This document shows positions 47,494-60,147 of a stretch of 64,000 nucleotides of DNA, piece by piece. A program made the translations under genes and the position numbers. Under the pieces are notes generated by a model that made no database searches, was not told where the DNA came from, and worked only from the letters and a program-made list of their open reading frames with translations. The DNA comes from Flammulina velutipes. Lineage: Eukaryota > Basidiomycota > Agaricomycetes > Agaricales > Physalacriaceae. Within the stretch, counting starts at the first letter, position 1, and every line of letters starts with the position of its first letter. Location of the stretch: positions 1,364,001-1,428,000 of the forward strand of contig CM022377.1 in assembly GCA_011800155.1 (NCBI GenBank), written 5' to 3'.

Positions 47494-48287
47494 ATGTCTG
47501 AAATCCGAAGAAAGCTTGTCATTGTCGGCGACGGTGCTTGTGGAAAGGTCGCCCGCTGCTCTGCTCGCTGTCCGCGCCGCTAACGAAGCCATTTAGACCT
47601 GTCTCTTGATCGTCTTTTCCAAGGGCACGTTCCCCGAGGTCTGTTCCACTTTACAGCATTCACAACGAGCGCGCAGCCTCAACATTGCTATTAGGTCTAC
47701 GTTCCCACCGTCTTTGAGAACTACGTCGCCGACGTCGAGGTTGATGGCAAGCATGTCGAGCTGGCGCTATGGGATACGGCTGGCCAAGAAGACTACGACC
47801 GACTCCGACCCCTAAGCTATCCCGACTCCCATGTTATCCTCATCTGCTTCGCTGTCGACAGTCCGGATTCGCTCGACAACGTCCAGGAGAAGGTACGTTT
47901 CCAGAGTTTCAGCTCGTTCAATGTGATTAACGCCACTGCGTGTAGTGGATTTCCGAGGTGATGCACTTTTGCGCCAACTTACCTATCATCCTCGTTGGGT
48001 GCAAGAAGGATTTGAGGCGGGACCAGCGGGTTATCGAGGAGCTGAGGAAGACGAGCCAACGGCCTGTGACACCCGAAGAGGTGAGTAGCACCCGGTTGCT
48101 GTTCGTTGACGTGTCTGACTCATTGTGTTAGGGCATGGCCGTCGCTCAGAAGATCGGTGCTAGGCACTACCTCGAGTGCTCAGCTAGGACAGGTGAAGGT
48201 GTTCGTGAGGTCTTCCAGTATGCGACTCGTGCTGCACTCTTGAGCCGACCAGGGAAGAAGAGGAGTAGCCACTGTGTTGTGCTGTAG
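47494..48287 (+). CDS. RHO1: Rho1-type small GTPase
   Basis: Five exons: 47494-47547, 47597-47638, 47695-47892, 47946-48080 and 48132-48287, total 585 bases, 194 residues. Motifs are GDGACGKTC (P-loop, 12-20), switch [11 protein letters not shown], switch [27 protein letters not shown] (NKxD-type) and [10 protein letters not shown]. The CAAX end is CVVL, predicting geranylgeranylation and membrane attachment. Rho1 activates glucan synthase and protein kinase C in the cell-wall integrity pathway and controls actin. Length and motifs are complete. The first donor is GTCGCC, an atypical but phase-required site. It lies 258 bases downstream of the disordered-protein gene. Confidence 0.95.
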
Positions 48288-48915
48288 AGTGGTTTCAGGG
48301 ATGTCTGATGACGACGACGAGGACGACCAGTCCATGGGTGGCGCAGTAGAGGAGCTCATCATATCCATATCCAATTTCTCTCACGATTTCTCATGTCTCC
48401 GATTCTCTCTTTACACAATTCGTGGTTAATCACACCATTTTATTATACCGCGTTAGCTGCTATTGTCTACCTCAGCTACAGTGAAGTAAATAAGACGGAA
48501 GGCTCAACCGAGCTGACCGGTAATATCCAATTGCTGCCAGTGCCACACTTGACATATGTTTCATCTTTGCGTTCACATTCTTAAGAGTCAAGTAGAATAA
48601 ATAGCGTCCAACACCGGTAAAGGCTTGGAACTTCAAAACCATACAATATCTACTCTTCTGATAACTGCTACTTTGCTACACGGGGGTAAGAGAAACTAAT
48701 GGTAAGGAGTGTGAGTCCGGTTGTAATAGGCGGGAGGAAGGGATAGCGTTCCATGCAAAGTCTAGGAAGCGCGAGGGGGGAGGTCGTAAATGACAATGGG
48801 AGGCCGGACAGGCAGTGGGTGAAGTAGAAGGCAAGAGCATACAACAGTTGAATAGGTTAAGATAGCGAACAGACGGGGGTATCGAGGGGAGCTACAAGGG
48901 GAGAATAAAAAGCAT
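48288..48915. other. Convergent intergenic region
   Basis: 3' UTRs of RHO1 and the bHLH gene, which converge here. No other feature is seen. Confidence 0.45.
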
Positions 48916-49758
48916 CTACATCATGGCAAAATTGGCAGCACCGACGGCACCACCGCCACCCATGAGCATGCTGTTGTAGTCCCTCTGGGGAGGATACCCG
49001 TCGAACGGCTGCGCTGCGAATCTTGGTTTCTCTTCGTATGGGTAGGCCTGAGCAGCGGCCCCGTAGTAGCCGTTGCCACCCATACCACCGCCCATGCCTG
49101 GGCCCATCATCATAGGCTCATAGGCCTGCATAGCGGGGTTTTCAAAGCTCATCCCGGTGGGGGATGCAATGACAGGGGAACGCGAGTATCCTTGGCCGGA
49201 ATACTCGTCGGGTGAGTGAGCCTCGTCGCCGTCGTAGTCCTCTTCCTCTCCAGCCACGCCGAGAACTTCAAGTTCACCGGAAATGACCATCCCAAAGCCT
49301 TCACCCCGCACAGGTTCTTCTACACGCGGGATAGCAGCCCGGTCGCGCCACTCGTTGAGTTCGCGACGAAGGGCGTCTGATTCCATCTTGAGGGCACGAA
49401 GTTCGCGAGCTGCCAGAAGACGGTGGCGCCGTGACGCGTGCACGTGGGCGATGGATGAATTTACGATACTGGATTTGGAAGGACGACGAATTTGGGAAAG
49501 ATTTGGGAGGAGCGCAGCGAGATCGAGGAAACGACCGTTCAAAGTTTCGCGTCGTTGGCGCTCGACAGCATTATGGGTGGCCCGGCGCTCGGCAGTGTTG
49601 GCCCGGCGAGAGGGCTTCCTCTTTTGGCCAGCACCGCCGATTGAAGCGGAGTGCGGCTGTTCGTCAGTGGGAGACGCCAGAGGCAGCGTCGGAGTCGTAG
49701 GGGTAAGGGGTTGGGTGGAGTCGTCAGAGGCGGGCGAGTTGGGGAGCGACATGACCAT
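48916..49758 (-). CDS. bHLH transcription factor
   Basis: A single open frame of 280 codons. A second Met at 49752 (MSLPNSPAS) may be the true start. The N-terminus is Ser/Thr/Pro rich with KRKPSRRANTAERR. The basic region THNAVERQRRETLNGRF carries the His-Glu-Arg (NAVERQRR) pattern that reads E-box DNA. Helix 1 (LDLAALLPNL), a loop and helix 2 (SSIVNSSIAHVHASRRHRLL) lead into a coiled-coil-like stretch (ARELRALKMESDALRREL). The C-terminus is low complexity, rich in Gly, Met, Tyr and Pro (MMMGPGMGGGMGG). It is nuclear and dimeric. Targets are unknown. The upstream 400 bases contain GA-rich strings. Confidence 0.88.
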   Translation of the reverse strand: MVMSLPNSPASDDSTQPLTPTTPTLPLASPTDEQPHSASIGGAGQKRKPSRRANTAERRATHNAVERQRRETLNGRFLDLAALLPNLSQIRRPSKSSIVNSSIAHVHASRRHRLLAARELRALKMESDALRRELNEWRDRAAIPRVEEPVRGEGFGMVISGELEVLGVAGEEEDYDGDEAHSPDEYSGQGYSRSPVIASPTGMSFENPAMQAYEPMMMGPGMGGGMGGNGYYGAAAQAYPYEEKPRFAAQPFDGYPPQRDYNSMLMGGGGAVGAANFAMM

Positions 49759-52700
49759 TACTAGCAGGGAAAAGTCAAGTGTGGCGTCGAGGTAATTCGG
49801 TTCGGGTGGAAAAAGTCGGATTCGTAAGATCGCGAGCTGAGCTCAAGCGAGGTTCTGGTGGTAGTAGTGGTGGGTTGAGTGGGCGGAAAGTGTGAAGCCG
49901 GCAAGGGTCGCGAGATCTACAAGTTGTTAAAAACGTCTTTGGAACGGGCAAAGCAGCATGACATACTCCAGGCGGTATCCTTGTGTACACGGCGGGGCTG
50001 CAAATGCGATAAATATTCTGGTTCATCAGGAATGCAAAATAGAGACGTACGAAAGGCGGAAGGGAGGAGAGGAGGAGGAGGAGAACGGTAACGAGCGAGG
50101 GGATCAACAACGGGGGAACTGGAATCCCAATCGAATCAAGCCCAGTTATTATCTGCTCGCCGCTTGCCGAACACTGCCAAACAAATATGCACATACCGTA
50201 ACTCGGATCTGGTAACTGAACCAGTTCGTATCTCCTTTTCCCACTTGGCTGTGTCCCTTACTCCTTCCGAGATTTCAGATGCCTCGTCATCAGAATCCGT
50301 CCTGCCTAGCTTTCTTGCCACCTCTCTGTCGACTTGCTGAATACCTATGCCTACTATTCCCCTCAATCAGCCGGCGGAGAATTGTCAACTCGCTTGTCGT
50401 TTCATTCACTAGCACTCCCTATGCACTCTCTTTGATCTCATTACTACCTCAATCAGACCCAGTACTCTGCTTACAAGCCCCTCACAACCCTTCCGCCATT
50501 TCAACGAACATCAAACTTGACGAGACTTTTACGATCTTTCAAATCTAGTTGTATCGGACGGAAGTGAATCCTCCGATAGGCTAGTCGATCATCCCTATGT
50601 TTCTTCGTTCGATTCCCGTCCCGTCGATGGTGCGCCACGGCCACGAAATAAGCATGACGTCCTCACACCGCTGGGGATACTGTAACACGAAAATAGTATG
50701 ACTGTCTTCTCTGTAGCTCAGTCGACTCTGTCATCCCCCGACGCGGACGAGAGCGGTGATTGCCACAAATGGCTACTCGTACGACCAGTACCTCGAGGTG
50801 TATCAGCCCTCGTCACGGGGAGTCAGCAAGTCTGGCGGACCGTACATTCACCGACTGATGATCAAGTCACGAATGTCTATTGGAGTCAATTGCCCTTTCG
50901 CGACAATAAGCACTAGCATTTCGAGGGCAGATGAGGATGCCGAGGATGCAGGGAGGAGTAATCTCCCTTCACAACGATGTAGTGGCGGGATATTGCGTTA
51001 CCATGTCGGGACGCCTCTGTCGGTCAAATAGCTTATTGAGGAACAACGCCTTCATCTTTTGCTGCAATACGCCCGACTTGGGAAAGTGTAATGTACGGCC
51101 TGTTCCTTCGAGAAACCGCCACCAAATCGCCTGACCCTGGAACTGAACGCGAACGAGGGATTTATCTCGCGATCGAGTTGGAGGCCGACCTGTCTATACT
51201 ATCAACAGCGGCTGAGCCCCTACGGAAACACTATACCTTTAGCCCACGAATCCCGACTGCGCACTAACTAGTAGCTATGCCTCTACAGATTATATGTGCG
51301 TGCATAAAGTGGAAGCGTTCGGAGCCACCGGTGCCGGTACCAACCATAGCCATCCAAACCAGCTCACTTTCATCTGGCGTGAGTCTATATCAGCCCAAAA
51401 GGGGAACCTAGCCCCTCTCCTCTTTTAGGACCAATTGCTGATTAGAAAGGATTTCACGAGTCTGGCGGATGCAAAAAATGGACGCTTGAAAGTTGAATTT
51501 GACATGGCGGGCGCGCCTTTGAAGATCATTTGTTTCAGCGAGTCCGTTCCTATAGCAGGTCGTTAAGCTACAGAGCTGTGGTCTGGCTGTGGCGCGACCG
51601 ACGATCACTAGAAACGAATTCCTGTGTACAATTGTCATCGTCCTGGACAGGTCAGCACAGACGTGTTTACCGTTCAAATCCCAACTCCTAAGGTCATCCT
51701 CCATTTAGTCGCCGCGGACGTACTAGGGAGTTGGCAGCGAATCTTCCTCGCCATCAGTGATCCTCCGGAAAACTACGAAGCTTGTTCGTACGAATTCCCC
51801 CACAGCCAGTGCCTATCTTCAAACTGATAAGTTTTATCTACCGAACTCTCGACCATCTCTCTAATTTGACTACAAAGCATACGAACATCGAGCCATATTC
51901 GAAATGAGCCCCCATTTACAGGTGTAAGCAAAACGTTCTGGATCGCGGCCAGCTTCTTCTACCTCAGTGCGTCTGCGGCGAGTCCAGTGGGTCGTGCATC
52001 CTGTCCGAGCGCCGCGGGGAACCACCTCCACCTTCTCAGAATACGGAATGTGGAATGTAGAATACAGAAACCCGCATCTAATAGCTCATTACCTGCAGCT
52101 GTCAGCGGTCGCGAATGGGAGAGCGTCTCAACTCCCACTGGAAGTCGCGTCATCTGCTCCTCCCCATATGCCTCTGTGAAGATAAGCATCGTCCCATCAT
52201 CGCAAATCCCCGTCCGTCCCGTGGATCAGGATAGGTGAGGTGCTCGAGTCGGCCTGCGTACCAGCGGAGGGGGCCACCATCACAGATGAATGAATATATA
52301 TGTATTAATGGATGGAGTAGATTGAGATTTAGAGGTGGTCGGTTGTCATGCTGCGCCATTTGTAGGTCTAGGGTAAGGAGCCACAAGGATCGCTACTAGT
52401 AGGTGTCCCCCATATGATTTCCATGATGGCCATACCCAACTCGCGTTACTCGTGTGTCTAAAACTGATTTCGAACGTCGCGGACGGCTCTAGCATTTCAA
52501 GCCTTCAAATCCGGACGGTTCCGATTGAAGACTGCCGTGAATGACTGAGTACCTGTACCGTGTACGTTGTAAGGCCTTGTAAGGCTGATTCAGATAAGAA
52601 GGATGAGAAGGCCTCCAAAAATCACGACGAGCTATGATGGTTTCTTGATCTTCTCGGGGAGAGTCTTGTGCCTCGTAACTGCAAGTTGGCTCGAAACCGA

Positions 52701-53516
52701 GCTCTCATGTCATGTCGCGTCTATGTCGTGCAATGCATATCGATATCTTGTCTGTAACGGATGACTATGTGGCGCACAGCGCTTGGCATCTCACGTATCA
52801 ACAGCGCGCGCGCCCAAGCCAGCCCGACCGTCTTCTCAACTCTCTAATTTAATCGGGGAGCCTCGGTTCCCAGTATATATATACCTACAATACTTGCTCT
52901 GGCGAATTCAATCCCGGCCAAAGATGATCCAGTAGGCACAACGCGTACGTTACCCTCGCTTCGAATGCGTTTCGTCTTTCACTCAAGGTCAGTGGTTCAA
53001 CTCCCCTGGTCGTGCGGAAAACTCCGAGGGCAACAAATTGAATCAAGAAGGCCTATGTCGAGGAGAGACATCAAAATGTGGAGATAAGACGTTTCCGAGC
53101 CTCTTGCTCCCCAAGGAGAAACACGGACCGCGTCGAGTCTGAATCTGTCATGGGGGTATGCGCGTCCGCTGCATACGAAGCGCCGGCTAAGTGTAAACAC
53201 TAATTGGAAGCGCTCTGAGGGAGGTAGTGGTCCAGTGATATCATTCAATCATGATCAGACCTGTACATGTACAGTTCGTACGGCAGAGATCACCCTCTGC
53301 TTGTACTTCCCGAGTACATATATGATATATGGGATCTGAAGGAGACGATCAGAACGCGCGTTAAGAGGTGTCATTGTCAAACACACTACACCTGTTTGTA
53401 ACCCACTGTTAGAGCCATCCAATGACATGAGAGATAATTACATGCGATTTGATTCCCAAGACCTGATATCTTGCAGAAAGTATACGTATACAGATAAATA
53501 GTGATATCCAAGACCA
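49759..53516. other. Long stretch without a supported gene
   Basis: About 3.7 kb between the bHLH gene promoter and the 3' end of the ERT1-like gene. Short frames at 50756-51031 (ATNGYSYDQYLEVYQPSSRG) and 51408-51704 look weakly protein-like but have no partner exons or domain. T-loop-like words near 50606 and 52990 do not fold into tRNAs. GTGGCGC-type words occur several times. It could hold promoters, non-coding RNA or decayed sequence; I see nothing definite. Confidence 0.4.
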
Positions 53517-54832
53517 TTAACATCGGATAAAGTTCCCGACGATCATACTTGGTATCCCCCACTTATCACGCCGGATGGTAAAGGAAAAGCAGCAATTGAC
53601 CAGAGAATCTTGAGCTGGTGGCTCAAGAGAAACGAGCGCACCGTTCTCTGGTGTCGCCCCGTTGCCATTCGTCGCCCCATTGCTGTTCGTCGTAGTGGGG
53701 GCCGTAGTCGTCAGTGAAGTCGAGCTAGGCGCAGTTGAAGAGAGTACAGGTTTATACCTCAAGACACAGGACGTCAGTACGGCCTTTTGCGACGAATCAA
53801 ATGCAACGTGTCCGTATTTCTTGCAAGAACCTGTGAGTGAATGTTTGCTGACAGTTACAGGACACACCTCCCAGTAGTTGACTGCACTTTCCTCGGCCAT
53901 GAGCTCATAGATGCACACGCGACCATCACGCATCATCCATCCGTCAACGCCAACGAGTTCTGCAAATTCGCGATTACCCTTGTATATTTCGCCTGTTCTT
54001 CGCCAAAGGCAAGCTGGGACGCCCATTGCGCTGAAAACGCGGTCGTAGTCGAGCAATAGCCGTTCAAATGCCTCTTCGATGAAGACCAAGTCTATGTCCC
54101 GCAGACTCTGGGCTACGGCACGAAACTTGGGGCGGAGGACAGAGAGCGGCTGGAGGATCTGCTGCTTGCTCTCCTGGCTTACGCTAAGAAGCGAGAATCA
54201 GTAATGGTTAGAAAGAAACAGCAAGGAACATACTTGCGATCCATCCAGCGACTAAGGCGCGTGTATCCCTTGACATAATTGTACGGCTTGAGCAGACCCG
54301 CCTCATACTTGCTCCGGATGACACGGTTGAGTCTCTCGTCGCGCGAGCCGGGACTCTGGTCCGCAGCCGTCAGGAGAAAGCGCTCTGTCTTTGTCGCGCT
54401 GGGAAGTATTTCCTCGGCTGATGCGCCCGACGACGCTGAAGCGGGAAATGCGGCTGGAAGATGGTTGGTGGAAGTGGGTGGCGCACTGAAGAATGAACCT
54501 TCGTCCAGCGTTTCGAGGAAATCTGTAAGGACAGAAAACTCGTTTCCCAAAGTGACACTGGGATCGGTGACGGTATTGTTGGTGGTTGTGGGTGCGTAAA
54601 TATACGGCTGGACTGCCGACTGCGATGCTGGCGATGGCGCCTGCAACTGTGGCGTCCGTCGACGGTCCTCGTCATGGCATAGATGGCCAATCTCGCGCTT
54701 GATGCAACGCTGGCAGGGGCGGCCTTCGTCGCAAGTCATATGGCTCCTGCGACAGTACAGACAGGCATGGTTAACCTTTCTGCGCTTGGGCGTCTTTTTC
54801 TTGCCTGTCGGAGATTCAGGCGGCGTCGACAT
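53517..54832 (-). CDS. ERT1: ERT1/AcuK-type Zn(II)2Cys6 transcription factor (gluconeogenesis regulator)
   Basis: Three exons: 54832-54234, 54183-53868 and 53819-53517, total 1218 bases, 405 residues. The zinc cluster has Cys 24, 27, 34, 40, 43 and 52 (ACLYCRRSHMTCDEGRPC, then QRC). The basic leader TPKRRKVNHA and IGHLCHDE are diagnostic of the ERT1/AcuK group. A disordered middle is followed by RVIRSKYEAGLLKPYNYVKG and a PAS-like region: FERLLLDYDRVFSAMGVPAC, WRRTGEIYKGNREFAELVGV. The end reads KYGHVAFDSSQKAVLTSCVL and MIVGNFIRC. In other fungi these factors switch on gluconeogenic genes such as PCK1 when sugar is short. The second intron uses a CAAG acceptor to keep the conserved YWEKYG join. 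Confidence 0.9.
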
Positions 54833-55128
54833 TGAGTTCTATGAACGAGGGTGCATTGAAGGATGGAAAAAGGCACGTGCTCTCAAGCGGCAGGCCTAGG
54901 CCCCGTATCATTATATTGGAGCTCCGACACTCGGCCCGAGCCAGCTTTCTTTCTTAACCACATCGCTGGGCACTGGAGCGTGGCGACGCTGAAATCAAAT
55001 ACATCAAGGCCCCCCATACAATTACCCGCCCCACAATAGCATGGCATGTATCCTCGTATATCCAAAAGATGGAGTATAAAATAAAACTACGTTCGCATCC
55101 GCCGTAACACCGATTCTGAATCTCTACC
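54833..55128. promoter_or_regulatory. Shared divergent promoter of ERT1-like regulator and amino-acid permease
   Basis: 296 bases between the two start codons, read outwards. A GGAGTATAAAATAAAA TATA-like stretch lies near 55071-55086, about 45-55 bases before the permease ATG. Co-regulation is possible but no specific site is identified. Confidence 0.45.
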
Positions 55129-57406
55129 ATGAAAGTCTCAGAGTCGAAGGAATCAATTGCCTTCCAGTCCGACGATGCACGCTCGTTGCACAAGGACCAT
55201 ACCCTCCGTACCCTCAAGGTATGTGCACACCATTCCCTTATATTCCTCCGCATTGACCTTACTCGTCCAGAGCCGTCATCTCCAGCTCATTGGTATTGGA
55301 GGGACCATTGGGACCGCTCTCTTCGTGCAGATCGGCTTCGTTCTGCCCCAAGGCGGTCCCGGTAGTCTTCTCCTCGCTTTTATTTTTTGGGGGACCGTGG
55401 TCATGGCCGTCAACAATTGTCTCAGTACGTCCGTTCCGCCACTCCCGAGCCCCGACCCCTCGCTCAACGCTCCAAATAGCTGAAATGGTCACCTGGATAC
55501 CAGTTTCATCGCCGTTTGTACGTGACCTGCCTGATCAGATCTCTCCAATATATTTATCTGGCAGTCATCATTACTATAGGTTCGCTTCGCAGATAGATTC
55601 GTCGACTCTGCGCTTGGCTTTTGCTCTGGCGTCAACTTCTTCATATTTCTTGCCATCCTCGTACCGTTTGAAATCACCGCCTTCAACTTGATGATTCACT
55701 TTTGGACAGACAAAATTCCTATCGCGGCTGTTATTGTCTTCGTTCTTCTCAGCTATCTGTAAGTCCATCAATCTCCCTCCGTCTCGGCCTTACGTATCTC
55801 ATATCTTTATGTACAGTGTACTCAACGTCTTTGCCGTTAAATTCTACGGCGGTTCGTGTCTCCATTCTTCAGCCTACATGTGTTCTAACATTTGTCCTCC
55901 AGAGGCCGAATTTTGGCTTTCCCTTGGCAAGGTGTTCCTCGCCGTGGGGCTTTTGCTATTCACCATTGTAACCATGCTCGGAGGAAACCCTCTACGCGAT
56001 CGTTTTGGCTTCCGAAATTGGAACCGTAAGTCGATTCCCCTTCCGAGCGTTTCGTGTTCTAATGAGCTCTAACAGCGGACAAAGTCGAAGTAAGTCCGAG
56101 TGAAAAAATATACCCAACGCGTCATTGGCTGATCGAGAATGACAGGGGACTCCGTTCGTAGAATACTACACGACCGGATCCACGGGGAGATTTATGGGTT
56201 TCATCGCCTGTTTGATCCAAGCTTCGTTCACCATTTGCGGTACGTCGCGCAAGGTAGACGGCAGAACGATACTCACAGCCTTACAGGTCCTGAATATCTC
56301 TCGATGACAGCCGGAGAGGCAGAACGTCCCCGGGTCAATCTGCCTCGTACATACAAAGGCATATTCTTCCGGCTCTCAGCCTTCTTCGTCTTGGGCGCCC
56401 TTTGCGTGGGTATTCTTTTACCCCATACAGACCCCAGCCTTAAGCAAGCACTGTCGTCTCCTGCGCCTGGCGCTGGATCCTCTCCCTACGTTATAGCCAT
56501 GCAAAACATGCGCATAAAGGGACTTCCTCACATCGTCAACGCCTTGATCATGTTCTCAGTCTTCTCTGCTGGTAATAGCTACGTTTACTGCGCCAGCCGC
56601 ACACTCTACGGACTAGCACTCGAACGGAAAATGCCTTCGTTCTTGGCCAAGTGTACGAAAAACGGGGTTCCTATTTATTGTGTCCTCGTTACGATCACTA
56701 TAGCATTGTTGGCTTTCCTCGGCGTGTCCAACGACTCAGCCAAGGTTCTGGCATGGTATGTCTCTCTCGCTCGCTCTTCCTTCAGCACCCTCGACGCTGA
56801 CTTTACTTGTTATGTTATAGGTTCGTCAGTTTGGTGACAGCTTCGCAGGTTCTAAACTATGCATTCATTTGCGTCACTTATCTCAGATTCCACTCGGTAT
56901 GTGATAAGTAACGTCCTGCGACTAATACTTAGCTCATTGACGATATAGGCACTTAAAGCTCAGGGAATTGATAGACAGAGCCTTCCATACACTGGATGGA
57001 TGCAGCCCTTCTGCGGGTAAGCCGTACCCTCTAACCCGTAGGCACGTTTTCTGACTGTCACACAGTTACTACGGCTTGTTCTTCACTTCCATCGTTCCAT
57101 GGATCATCGGATACAATGTATTCTTACCAGGAAACTGGGACGTGCCAACATTTATATTCTCGTACGCGATACTATTCTTGCTCCCCGTCGTGTTCGTCAT
57201 CTGGAAAGTGATACACAAAACAAAAGTAAGTGCTCCCTTCAAGTTCATTTCATTCGCGCGTGGTCCTGATGTATATACAGTTCCAAAGATCAGCCACCAT
57301 GTCGTTCTTTGACGAAGAGCGGAAAGAAATAGATGCATACGAAGATGCTCTTCCGCCTATTCCTGTATCAAGTATAAAAAGGGTTATACATATACTGACC
57401 GGATAG
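55129..57406 (+). CDS. Amino-acid permease (APC superfamily, YAT-like)
   Basis: Many short exons. The start MKVSESKESIAFQSDDARS is followed by a cytosolic HTLRTLKSRHLQLIGIGG and TIGTALFVQIGFVLPQGG, the family's first-helix signature. Other segments are EMVTWIPVSSPFVRFADRFV, ALGFCSGVNFFIFLAILVPF, GPEYLSMTAGEAERPRVNLP, NALIMFSVFSAGNSYVYCAS, RTLYGLALERKMP, SLVTASQVLNYAFICVTYLR and FHSALKAQGIDRQSLPY. The cytosolic end FQRSATMSFFDEERKEIDAY continues to the stop at 57406. Twelve membrane helices and roughly 520-540 residues are expected. It imports amino acids across the plasma membrane by proton symport; the substrate range is not readable. Exons around 55750-56130 are approximate. It is divergent from the ERT1-like gene. 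Confidence 0.85.
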
Positions 57407-57986
57407 TCAGTGTACCTTATCGCTCAATGATGGATGACGCTTTGATACGATAGGATGATTGGGCTGTCGTGTGCGCTGCTTCTTTTCGTTTCTGCGTGTG
57501 GTGTTATCTAATCAATGTAGGGGTACTGCTCATGCAGACCTACGCCTCTCCTACATGGATACTCCATCCATCTCCTGGTTTGTCTGTCAGAACTATTAAA
57601 CTCTAGCTTTTTGTTCTTTGATCATTCCAGCTGTGGCGCTACTTTTATTGGTTCTCCTTCCCGATTTCTACGTCAGCTCCGGGCGATTATCTATCAGACT
57701 CGGTTGTTTTATTGTTATCTCTCTTGTCATCGCACATGGCAGGTACTAACAATCAAACTGTATTCAGTCTTCAGAAGTTTGTCCTCACAGGCGACACAAC
57801 GTTCCGTGTCTTCTTTCTTCTCACATTGGGTTTCTGGAAGGTATCGCACATGCACATGCACGGGAATGAGGCTGGTCACGAGCTGACCACATAGGAAGTC
57901 GATTCCGCACGCTAACGTAGGTTGAACGTCAAGTGTACGACTAGAAACTCCAATGAACACGGCACCAAATGCATCATACGTCACGG
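57407..57986. other. Convergent intergenic region
   Basis: 3' flank of the permease and of the F-box gene. Contains short AT-rich runs and weak ORFs only. Confidence 0.4.
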
Positions 57987-59890
57987 TTCTATGGATTGAG
58001 GAAAAAGGAATACCACCAACGTCTCACATGTCATCCCGTTGGACCGTGCCCCCACTTTGACACTGACAGTGCTAAATTCTGCTGCCTGGTATTCCAACTT
58101 CGCGCTGTTTTGTCTGTCTCTCATCGCCTGGTGAATAGCAGGAAAAGGCAGCACGATATCATCTTCCGGCGGCAAGCTATGTCCTCCGTCTGGCGGACTG
58201 TAGCGAAAGAATGATCGGGGATCGTTGAGAACGTCGTCTGGGACTGGAAGTCCATGTGCCGCATACCCAGCGGAAAGACGCATGAGAGCAAGCTGTTCCA
58301 TGTCATCCTGATATTTCGTGACGGCAGCAGCAATTGCGGGCAAAGCAGCGTCCCATTCCTCGACGGCAAAGGGACTGAATTCTTGTAGTTCGATGGCTGG
58401 CGCAGGATCGACGTCAAAGTCGCTCCACCAGAGAATTTTCACCGGAGAGAGCTCGAAGAAAACATTTCGTGAAGGGAACAGCGAGGTTCTAGCATCTTTG
58501 TCGTAAAGAAAGTAGTATATCGAAGAAAGCGCTTTGAATCGCAGGCCATTCCGGGAGTATATAAGACTGCGACGGAGTTTCTTGAGAAGTGGAACTTGTA
58601 TCCTTTTCCAAACTTGAAGAGGTCAATACTTACTATCGATAAGGGTCTTGTACTCACTCGCTGGGGTCAATTCGTGAGGTTGGTGCACCTCTCTGTGGCA
58701 ATCCCAATTGCCTACTAAACTAAACAAAAGTTCAACGTTAGATAGTACATGGGATGATGTTGAAAACAATTATCTGACGTTTGATCGGACCATCCTATAT
58801 CTAGAAGGCGTTGCTTGATACTCTGTCTCCGAGATTTTTTGAGAGCACACTCTTCCGCATATTTCTTCTTCGCCTGGTCCTTGAGCCATCGAAGAATTGA
58901 TTCTCCATCCTTTGAGGGTTCGCTGTTGAATCTGAATCACGCCGATACCGGAGATTCCACTCACTTGTTTGATCTGTTCCTTCAGTTTCGTTCGCTCTGC
59001 GACAAAACAGTCGAGTTGCGGACCTGTGAGCGTTTGTAGTTTGCGCGAAAGTTTGTAAAACCCTCGAGGGATTCTGAAACCTGGCAATTGCACTGTCGGA
59101 ACAAAAGTCATCCAACTTGCATCGTCAGTTTGTTTTGCACATTGAAGTGTCTTGGGGTGCAGCAGGTTCCTGTACTTTACAAGAGTGATTCTCCTACGCG
59201 AGTCGGTCAGATGACAACGTCACATTGGGGAAAGATATCCTACGTTTCCGCTCGGCAAGAAGAGCACAGTCTGGCACAATTGACAAAATTTATCTCTTGC
59301 ACATTGGGCTTGTAGCAATTCTGTTCACTCAGTCAGACAGCTAGAGTAGACTGGAGTTCGATGTACATGACAATGCTTATCAAAGACGAGAAGAATATAT
59401 TGTCGTTGAGTAATATCCGGCGCTGTCAGCTCGGGCATTCCTGCGTTCTGGCGAGCGGACCTCCAGAAGTGGTCGGATGATAGCAGTCTGTTCCGGAACA
59501 AGCTGTTTGTCCGCGAGAGGTTTATTAGAGTATCTGGGTCAAGGAGGTCAACGATCTGGACAGCGGGATGAGCGAAACCGACGCGGATGTCAGATGAAGT
59601 CCAACGGCTCACAGTGTCGACCACCTCCACAGATAGGTCCGTAATGACAGCTTTGAGCATCCCATCATAGGCACAGCGCTTTATTGGTTTGGGATTCGCA
59701 TCCATTTTTGGCGCTGCGCGCTTGCGAGGCTTGGATATCGAAGAAGAAGCCTCTTTAACTTGCTGCAAGTGAGCTGGACTCCATGTTACTTGATTGCCGG
59801 CTACGACGTACCGTGATGCTCCTCTTTGCTGATACCGCCTTCAGAGGTTGCGACTTTACATGGATGGCGTCTCTTTGGTCGTGGATTCAT
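57987..59890 (-). CDS. F-box protein
   Basis: A multi-exon gene read from 59890 (MNPRPKRRHPCKVATSEGG). The second exon is basic (SISKPRKRAAPK), then has VQIVDLLDPDTLINLSRTNS and SDHFWRSARQNAGMPELTAP. That is the usual mushroom F-box helix set (leucine-rich helix, 'LNLSRT', 'WRSAR'). A Cys pair follows in KFCQLCQ-like sequence. Later exons carry IPRGFYKLSRKLQTLTGPQL and a helix VAERTKLKEQIKQ. The final frame contains KILWWSDFDVDPAPAIELQE, WDAALPAIAAAVTKYQDDME, LPVPDDVLNDPRSFFRYSPP and PAIHQAMRDRQNSAKLEYQA. It would recruit a substrate to an SCF ubiquitin ligase. Internal exon limits are only partly resolved, so the stop near 57987 is a best guess. Confidence 0.6.
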
Positions 59891-60147
59891 GGCGTGATAG
59901 TGTTAATAGGAGTTAAATAAGTGCTCCTGAGCAGAACCAAGGAACCTGGGTCCCGCCGATCATTGCCATTACACGTGATATAATTTGCGCCACTCGACTG
60001 CAAGTTCCACTAGCCTCAAGCTTTCCCCGCCATTGGAGTAAATACTTTTCATGATTCTCTCTCCATTCTTGGAAATTATTGTATCTATTCCTCTCGGTGA
60101 GTGTCGTTTCTATTGCGCCGTATTCACTGCGTGGCATATCTGCGAAT

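Noticed and set aside
50600..50620. GTTCGATTCC, tRNA T-loop-like
   Set aside because: The flanking bases do not form a T stem and no acceptor or anticodon arm fits.
52960..53020. GGTTCAACTCC, tRNA B-box-like
   Set aside because: The T stem has a mismatch and no matching 5' acceptor strand or anticodon arm is found upstream.
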